From a bacterium (lineage in GTDB: Bacteria > Planctomycetota > UBA11346): a DNA stretch of 13,113 nucleotides. The DNA lies in the NCBI GenBank assembly GCA_020049615.1, contig JAIFKN010000231.1, positions 1-13,113 of the forward strand. Reading direction: 5' to 3'. Positions 8,901 to 13,113 of the stretch are shown piece after piece. The position numbers and the translations under genes were made by a program. The stretch's first letter is position 1, and every line of letters starts with the position of its first letter. The notes beneath the pieces are model-generated. The model saw only the letters and a program-made list of their open reading frames with translations. It had not been told where the DNA came from and searched no databases.

Positions 8901-9668
8901 TGCGTCCAGGTGCGGCCCGGCGCGGCGACGCGGCTGCGCTGGGCCCCGGCGGCGCGGCCGAAGCTGCCGGCTGGCATGCGCCTGCGCTGGGTCCCGTCCG
9001 AGCCCGGCTTCTGGCTGGCCGAGGACGAGGTGACGGTGAAGCAGTACGCCATCTTCCTCGCCGACCCGGCGGTGGCTGAGCGGCTGCGGGCCTCGTGGAA
9101 GGCCTGGAAGGCCGACACCAACGCCCTGCTCGCCCTCATCCCGCGTCAGGGCTCGGCACCGGATGAGGCGGTGTGGCAGCTCGATGAGGCTGACGATCTG
9201 CTGAACTCGTGGCGTCCGCACAAGGACGCCCTGGCCGAACCGGTGCGTGGCGTCTCGCGTGATGACGCGCTGGCCTACTGCCGCTGGCTGGCGCAGCAGA
9301 GCGGCAACGTGGTGCGCCTGCCGACCCTGGCCGAATGGCGCTTCGCCGCCACCGGCGGCGACGAGCGGCGTGTGCATCCGTGGGGGCCTGGTTTCGACCA
9401 TGCCCTGGCCAGCAGCGCCATGCCGCCCAAGACCCATCCGCCGGCGGTGGGCAGCGCCGCCAGCGACCGCGGCCCCTTCGGCCACCGCGATCTTGCCGGC
9501 AGCGTGCGCGAATGGGTCAGCGATCCTGGGCTGGTCTACGACGCGCGGATCGCCGGCGGGGCGTGGACCGACGAGGATCCCGCCCGCCTGCGCAGCGACT
9601 CGGTCGAGAGCCTGCCCGCTTCCGCCTCATTCAACGCCATCGGCTTCCGCATCCTGGTCCAACCGTGA
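6000..9668 (+). CDS. Transmembrane Ser/Thr protein kinase with PEGA-like and pseudo-FGE (SUMF1-like) domains
   Basis: This 1222-residue Hanks-type (PknB-like) kinase has a Ser/Thr-rich N-terminal region (1-155) and a kinase domain from about 156 to 445: glycine loop LAQGGMGAV (162-170), K185 in AMKV, catalytic loop HRDIKPDN (290-297, D292), metal-binding DWG (310-312) and PPE (353-355). All catalytic residues are present, so it should be active. An arginine-rich stretch precedes one membrane segment (about 475-493), which puts the kinase in the cytoplasm and the rest in the periplasm. Residues 495-900 are Ala/Arg/Glu-rich helices with TPR-like units ('LDPLDPGLAKAL', 'LAPGDERAEAL') and probable coiled coil. 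A PEGA-like beta domain (about 908-985) and an FGE/SUMF1-like domain (992-1222) follow, with YCRWL (1093), RLPTLAEW (1106-1113), REWVSD and GFR (1215-1217). The FGE copper-binding cysteine pair is missing, so this domain is probably ligand-binding. The start is GTG 1 bp after the previous stop, without a clear ribosome site, suggesting translational coupling. Confidence 0.94.
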   Translation: MTQSGGPSPRDVQDIIQTRMAGEMQPVPLTAGVETRPTEPDAATLPATAAPSEATRPSTAAGSRSGSQSDAPTLIGDQHPSTGAITGVGTGRVTGTITRLGRTRTNANLPHDTQQLDLKLQLSRPSVLADLGKVGGGAIPPGVQKLIDEHGTEGRYAVEKPLAQGGMGAVLLIKDGDFQRPAAMKVMLSRFAQSPEAMERFLAEAQVTAQLEHPNIVPIHDLGIMEDGTVYFTMKFIEGESLGGVVKRLKSDDAAVAAKARAEWPDERILLTFLKVLDGMSYAHAKGVVHRDIKPDNIMLGHHGEVLVVDWGIAKVLGRDERGSTAGVVHLRDAESLSLTREGSAMGTLYYMPPEQARGELTAIDARSDIYSLGATLYELLTLKRPVSGGTAADIIAKVVNGELVPILEARPGLDQDLASVVAKMLAFQPERRYQRCHEVADDLRRFLAGQAVLARRRNLIERAGAWIARNKRQVAIGAGVAALVAVSAVGATWQASRQIEAQRDAQVAKAMQAAAAGDWKAAYDAAVEAGETRPAALAIKEQAATALALAAKAREDAARSEADRATAARLTGEARSAAEAKRWQEARDKAKAALEAAPLPEAQDLLATATAALKDARKAELEATAAARKADGDAALATARALDPLDPGLAKALADAREAYAKSAADGIAVAGADAAMAELGLLQGRADAAQKARAQAEAARDEAAKRRKQADDAIAAADTALAAGGLDAANEQISAARKLAPGDERAEALRERIQAALRTREAARAGEAARATARASAAEALARARAAEQAMLAAAADHAARSAEAQRLERELTAQPLEGKAVLVAARDAAQAARARVAEQWALAEGAARSAADALAGEPAHADALAANALLISLYRGRLDDARRNGALPEIAAFTNLLRRLGVDVTAPTTGTLLVDGSAVEVRRLAEDGNGRLVAVGPALPTLAAATPGALPQDRYELRAGDEVACVQVRPGAATRLRWAPAARPKLPAGMRLRWVPSEPGFWLAEDEVTVKQYAIFLADPAVAERLRASWKAWKADTNALLALIPRQGSAPDEAVWQLDEADDLLNSWRPHKDALAEPVRGVSRDDALAYCRWLAQQSGNVVRLPTLAEWRFAATGGDERRVHPWGPGFDHALASSAMPPKTHPPAVGSAASDRGPFGHRDLAGSVREWVSDPGLVYDARIAGGAWTDEDPARLRSDSVESLPASASFNAIGFRILVQP

Positions 9669-10759
9669 ACCGCACCCCATTGCTCCTGCTCCTCACCGCC
9701 ATCGGCATCGCCGCCGAAGGCGCTCCAGCACCCACTGCCGATGAGGTGCCGTTGCCCCCGCCGCCTGTGGCGCAGCCGGCGGCCGTCGACCAGCCACCAG
9801 CGGCCAGCGGCCAGCAGCCAGTGGCCAACGGTCAGCCCAAACGCCGCGCCGGCGTGCGCGTTGCCCGTGTCTCCGGCCCGCCGCCGACCTGGGACGGCCG
9901 CCTGCGCCTGGGTGCCGGCTACGACAGCAATGCGCTGCTCGATAGCGACCCGGATACTGCGCAATCCGACACCTCGGTGTACAACGGCGAGGGCCAGCTC
10001 GGCTGGCGCCCGGTCGCCGATGACACCGACTTCGTCAAGGCGACCGCCACCGTCGCCTACGACCGCCGACCGCAGTTGGAGGAGATGGATACCGCCAAGC
10101 TGGCGTTCGGCGTCTCCGGCGCCAGCCAGGGCGAGCAGCTGACCACCGGCGGCAGCCTGTCGGCGGCGCGCTACTGGCTCGACGGCGACGGGGCGGCGGC
10201 CGAACTGCGCGGCGGTGCCAGCCTCGGCTGGCTGCGCCAGGACAGCGCCGACCTGCTCGCCCTCGAGCTCGCCTTGATCCATTTCAATGAGGAGACCGAC
10301 CGGCCGGAAGGCGCCGATGGCCTGTTCGAGATCGGCGATGCCGACGATCGCAGCGGCACGCTGGCCGCCGGCGCCTGGCGCCACTGGTGGCAGCTGGGCG
10401 GCGGCAGCCGCATCGAGGTGGCGGCACGCGCCGGCCGCTTCTTCGCCAACAGCGAAAGCGAGAACTACAGCCTGGTGCAGCCGTGGCTGGCTCTGCGCCT
10501 GCGTCCGGAAGGCTGGGAGGTCCTGGCCCGCGCCTCGCTCGAGGCGCGCACCTACGATGGCGAGCGCTCCGCCGGGGACGGCTCGGAGGGCGCCGTCATC
10601 GGCCTGCTCAGCGCGAGCGCCGACCGGCGCCTCGGCCACGGCCTGTGGCTCGGCGGATACGCCGGCCTTGGTGCCCGTGACAGCAGCTACGACGATCGCG
10701 ACTACGAACGCTGGCAGGCCGGAGCCCGCCTCACCTGGACCTTCGCCGCCGAGGAATGA
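9665..10759 (+). CDS. Predicted outer-membrane beta-barrel protein
   Basis: The 364-residue protein starts at a GTG whose last two bases begin the kinase stop (GTGA overlap), so translation is probably coupled. The reading frame stays open further upstream, but only this start gives a signal peptide: NRTPLLLLLTAIGIAAEG, cut near residue 18. A Pro/Ala/Gln-rich linker (about 20-65) and a basic stretch (KRRAGVRVARV) lead to a beta-rich region from about 80 to the end. There, short amphipathic strands alternate with acidic turns, as in outer-membrane barrels: LRLGAGYDSN (Y86) opens it, and ARLTWTF closes it just before a short AAEE tail. I do not recognise a named family. The strand pattern resembles general porin-like or surface-assembly barrels. 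Between the kinase and the FecR protein, it may be the outer-membrane part of one envelope complex. Location is fairly secure; channel or scaffold function is inferred. Confidence 0.75.
   Translation: MNRTPLLLLLTAIGIAAEGAPAPTADEVPLPPPPVAQPAAVDQPPAASGQQPVANGQPKRRAGVRVARVSGPPPTWDGRLRLGAGYDSNALLDSDPDTAQSDTSVYNGEGQLGWRPVADDTDFVKATATVAYDRRPQLEEMDTAKLAFGVSGASQGEQLTTGGSLSAARYWLDGDGAAAELRGGASLGWLRQDSADLLALELALIHFNEETDRPEGADGLFEIGDADDRSGTLAAGAWRHWWQLGGGSRIEVAARAGRFFANSESENYSLVQPWLALRLRPEGWEVLARASLEARTYDGERSAGDGSEGAVIGLLSASADRRLGHGLWLGGYAGLGARDSSYDDRDYERWQAGARLTWTFAAEE
9791..9839 (+). repeat. Imperfect heptanucleotide tandem repeat inside the barrel gene
   Basis: Seven head-to-tail 7-base units fill this stretch: CAGCCAC, CAGCGGC, CAGCGGC, CAGCAGC, CAGTGGC, CAACGGT, CAGCCCA, with consensus CAGCGGC. 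Three units make 21 bases, and the protein shows a matching 7-residue repeat, QPPAASG then QQPVANG. The array lies in the linker between signal peptide and barrel. Because 7 is not a multiple of 3, gain or loss of one or two units would shift the reading frame, while three would not. Confidence 0.8.
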
Positions 10760-10763
10760 ACCC

Positions 10764-11645
10764 ATGCGCCACCTGATCCTGCCCCTGCTGGCCGCCGCCC
10801 TGTCCGCCGCCGACCCCGTCGGCCTGTGGCGCTTCGGCGTCGGCTCGGTCGATGGCCAGCCGGCCCGCGTCGGCACCCTGGTGCTCACCGGCCAGGAGGT
10901 CGTCGCCTCCGACGCCGCCCCGCTGCGCCTGGTCTGCCATGAGGCGCCCGGCATCACCGCCGTGCTGGCGGCCGGATCGAAGGGACGCTTCGTCATCGAG
11001 CCCGACGCCACCGGCGGACGCCAGCTGGTGCTCGAGCTCGATACCGGTGCGGTGCAGCTCGATGTCACCGACAAGGCACCATACAGCGGCGTACGCGTGC
11101 GCGGCGCAGCGCTCGAGGTGCAGGTCACCGGCACCCTCTTCGTCGTCGAGCGCACCCGGCGCGACGCCGATTACGTCGCCCTGGTGCGCGGCAAGGTCCG
11201 CGTCGGCCTGCGCCCTGAAGTGGCCCGCGCCCTGGGCAAGGCCGGCGATCTCGAACTGCTCGAGCGTCAGGGCGTCACCGGCGACACCACCAACGGGGTC
11301 GGCACGCCGACCGGATTGGACGCCCGACCGCAGATCGCCTTCGCCGCCGGCCTGCGCGCCGCGGTCGCCGACCAGGGCAGCGGCGCCAGCGACCAGGGCA
11401 CCGGCTGGGACATCGACCTCGCCGCCGAACTGACCGGCGCCGGCCTCGAGGGTTCCGGCCTGGGCGAGGTGGCCGGTGGCGACACCGGCGGCATACCCTT
11501 CAGCGAGATGGCCGAGGATCTGGCCGACAGCCTGGCCGAGCTCGGCGCCGCGCCGGAATCGATCGCCGATCAGGTGAGCGGGAACGTCGGATCGCCCCCC
11601 GCCAGTGGCGGGTCGCTGCCGGCGCCGCCGGCACCGCCGCCGTAA
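10764..11645 (+). CDS. Secreted FecR-domain protein
   Basis: The 293-residue protein starts at ATG 10764, four bases after the barrel gene's stop, with GAGGA at 10751-10755 as ribosome-binding site inside the end of that gene. The N-terminus MRHLILPLLAAALSAA is a short signal peptide. Residues about 35-175 form a FecR-type beta domain: SGVRVRGAALEVQVTGTLF (108-125) and DYVALVRGKVRV (136-147) are the characteristic strands, followed by LERQGVTGD. Classical FecR has a cytoplasmic anti-sigma region and a membrane segment before this domain; both are missing, so this version should be free in the periplasm or at the outer membrane. The C-terminal third is low-complexity: Gly/Asp-rich repeats (DQGSGASDQGTG), one acidic helix (SEMAEDLADSLAELG) and a final Pro-rich tail. 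It is the last gene of the operon and converges on typA 7 bp away. A role as periplasmic partner of the kinase or barrel is inferred. Confidence 0.82.
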   Translation: MRHLILPLLAAALSAADPVGLWRFGVGSVDGQPARVGTLVLTGQEVVASDAAPLRLVCHEAPGITAVLAAGSKGRFVIEPDATGGRQLVLELDTGAVQLDVTDKAPYSGVRVRGAALEVQVTGTLFVVERTRRDADYVALVRGKVRVGLRPEVARALGKAGDLELLERQGVTGDTTNGVGTPTGLDARPQIAFAAGLRAAVADQGSGASDQGTGWDIDLAAELTGAGLEGSGLGEVAGGDTGGIPFSEMAEDLADSLAELGAAPESIADQVSGNVGSPPASGGSLPAPPAPPP

Positions 11646-11652
11646 ACGGCCG

Positions 11653-13113
11653 CTATTCCGCGCGTGAGGCGCGCTTGCGGTCGGTCTCGTTGAGGAACAG
11701 CTTGCGCAGGCGGATCGACTTCGGCGTCACCTCGACCAGCTCGTCGGAGCGGATGTACTCCAGCGCCTCCTCGAGCGAGAACTTGCGCGGCGGGGTGATG
11801 CGGATGGCCTCGTCGGCACCGGAGGAGCGCACGTTGGTGAGCTTCTTCTCCTTGGCCAGGTTGACCACCATGTCGGTGTCCTTGGCGTTCTCACCGACCA
11901 CCTGGCCCTCGTAGAGCGGCTCTCCGACGTCGCAGAAGAAGGTCCCGCGGTCCTGCAGCATGAACAGGCCGTAGGCCACCACGTTGCCGCCGTTGCCGCT
12001 GATGATCGCGCCGTTGACCCGCTTCTCGATGTCGCCGCGGTACGGGCCGTAGCCCTGGAACAGGGTGTTCAGTGTCGCCTCGCCCTGGGTCGACGAGAGC
12101 AGCAGGTTGCGCAGGCCCATCAGGCCGCGTGAGGGGATGGTGAACTCGAGGTGCTGCATCGAGCCCTTGACGTCCATCACCACGCGACATGACCTTGGAG
12201 GAGTGCAGTTCGGGCACGTCGATGACCGCCAGTTCGATCGGTTCGAGGCGCTTGCCGTGCTCGTCCTCCTTGTAGATGACGCGCGGCGGGCCGACCTGGA
12301 ACTCGCTGTTCTCGCGCCGCATCGTCTCGATGAACACCGCCAGATGCAGGACGCCGCGGCCGGAGACCTCGAAGACGTCCGGCGCGTCGGTGTCGGCGAA
12401 GCGCATGGCTACGTTCTTCTGCGCCTCGCGGGTCAGGCGCGCCTTGAGGTCGCGGCTCTGCAGCGGCTTGCCCTCCTGCCCGGTCAGCGGGCTGGTGGTG
12501 ACGCCGAAGGTCATCTTGATGGTCGGCTCGTCGATCGGGATCGGCGGCAGCGCGATGGGGTTTTCGGCGTCGCAGATGGTGTCGCTGATGCCGATCTGCT
12601 CGAGACCGGTGACGACGACGATGTCGCCGGCCTTGGCCTCCTTGATCTCCTCGCGGCCCATGCCGGCGAAGCGGTGCAGCTGCAGGGCGCGGCCGCGCGA
12701 GGGGATGGCATCGGGCCCCTTGACCACGGACACGGCCTGGCCGGCGCGGATGACGCCGGCGGTGATGCGGCCGATGGCCATGCGGCCGACGAAGTCGTTG
12801 TGGTCGATGTTGCCGCACTGCAGCTGCAGCGGGGCGCCGGCGTCGATCACCGGCCCGGGGACCTCGTTCTTGATCACCTCGAACAGCGGCTGCAGGTCGC
12901 GGCCCGGGCCGGCCGGCTGGTCGAGCAGCTTGCGCGCCGCGTCCAGGTCGGTGTGCATGAAGCCCAGCCGTCCCGAGCCGTAGAGCACCGGGAAGTCGAG
13001 CTGCCAGTCCTCGGCGCCGAGTTCGACGCAGAGGTCGAAGATCTTGTCGACCACGGTCTCGGGCTCGCAGCGCGGCTTGTCGATCTTGTTGACCACCAGG
13101 ATCAGCTTGAGGC
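11653..13113 (-). pseudogene. typA: TypA/BipA ribosome-associated GTPase, frameshifted and 5'-truncated by the window
   Basis: TypA is a translational GTPase related to EF-G and LepA that helps ribosome assembly and stress adaptation. Reading down the minus strand from the window edge, the frame is open with LILVVNKIDKP, the NKxD guanine-binding motif, then the EF-Tu-like domain 2 (NDFVGRMAIGRITAG) and the EF-G-like domain up to VIDVPELHSSKVM near 12188. The gene then continues in the +1 frame with MDVKGSMQHLEF (from 12177), the IPSRGLMGLR signature, LQDRGTFF, KKLTNVRSSG, DELVEVTPKSIRLRK and the stop at 11653-11655. Both parts match TypA well. About ten residues normally found between them (compare QALGERKGDL in E. 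coli) are absent, so the lesion is a deletion of about 3n+2 bases, not one miscalled base. Roughly the first 115-120 residues lie outside. It may be a true pseudogene or an assembly error; the sequence cannot tell. It converges on the operon. Confidence 0.88.
12175..12190 (-). other. Frame junction in typA
   Basis: The upstream TypA frame is recognisable up to the ATG codon at 12188-12190 (the M of SSKVM). The downstream frame is recognisable from the ATG at 12175-12177 (the M of MDVKGS). Passing from one to the other needs a +1 shift, and family residues are missing between them. Small deletions in or next to this 16-bp interval explain both facts. Confidence 0.75.

Noticed and set aside
5703..9485. 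A 1260-codon open frame on the minus strand, antisense to the kinase
   Set aside because: It mirrors the kinase gene, whose GC-rich third positions remove stops from the opposite strand. The translation is Arg/Gly/Ala-rich low-complexity with no recognisable domain.
9335..9664. Upstream extension of the barrel gene's frame into the kinase
   Set aside because: The extension is a shadow of the kinase C-terminus; only the GTG at 9665 places a signal peptide at the N-terminus and gives the usual 4-bp overlap.
8970..9668. Active formylglycine-generating enzyme acting on a sulfatase
   Set aside because: The cysteine pair needed for copper binding is missing and no sulfatase gene is in the window.
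11655..11680. GC-rich hairpin near the convergent fecR/typA ends as a terminator
   Set aside because: CGCGC/GCGCG forms only a 5-bp stem, lies inside the last typA codons and has no T-run on either strand.
12175..12190. Programmed ribosomal frameshifting in typA
   Set aside because: There is no slippery run or stem-loop with a known pattern, TypA is not known to use frameshifting, and residues are missing as well as the frame changed.

Overview
This is a compact, very GC-rich bacterial window with a strong G/C preference at third codon positions. Gene content points to a Gram-negative-type envelope: an outer-membrane barrel, periplasmic FecR and PEGA-like domains, and a surface protein with a C-terminal sorting tail. 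Large Ser/Thr kinases fused to a formylglycine-generating-enzyme-like (FGE-like) domain, FecR proteins and 'AWD' cadherin-like repeat proteins are typical of Planctomycetota, Lentisphaerota and related PVC lineages, and the visible TypA sequence fits such a group. That placement is inference; no rRNA or other phylogenetic marker settles it.

Layout. (1) 1-254: the 3' end of a PEP-protein phosphotransferase (enzyme I). (2) 255-418: an intergenic region almost filled by a 147-bp inverted repeat whose 34-35-nt arms are built from telomere-like TTAGGGG heptamers. (3) 419-1591: galactokinase galK. (4) 1575-2693, minus strand: a GT4 glycosyltransferase whose 3' end overlaps that of galK by 17 bp. 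(5) 2694-2749: a 56-bp divergent intergenic gap. (6) 2750-11645: four plus-strand genes with junctions of +1, -4 and +4 bp, almost certainly one operon. They encode a 1082-aa secreted repeat protein with a Gly/Cys C-terminal sorting signal, a 1222-aa transmembrane Ser/Thr kinase with a pseudo-FGE domain, a predicted outer-membrane beta-barrel, and a secreted FecR-domain protein. (7) 11653-13113, minus strand: typA/bipA, convergent with the operon, cut at its 5' end by the window edge and interrupted by a frameshift that also removes about ten expected residues.

The most interesting unit is the four-gene operon. Its products would span every envelope layer: cytoplasmic kinase, inner-membrane segment, periplasmic coil/PEGA/FGE-like region, periplasmic FecR, outer-membrane barrel and surface-anchored adhesin. 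I propose a trans-envelope sensing or assembly system in which a Ser/Thr kinase takes the output role that anti-sigma/sigma pairs play in classical FecR signalling. This is inference from domain content and gene order. Other points worth checking are the telomere-like inverted repeat, a heptanucleotide tandem repeat inside the barrel gene that could shift its frame, and the broken typA. There is no gene-free stretch longer than 300 bases. I saw no tRNA, rRNA, CRISPR array or transposase.
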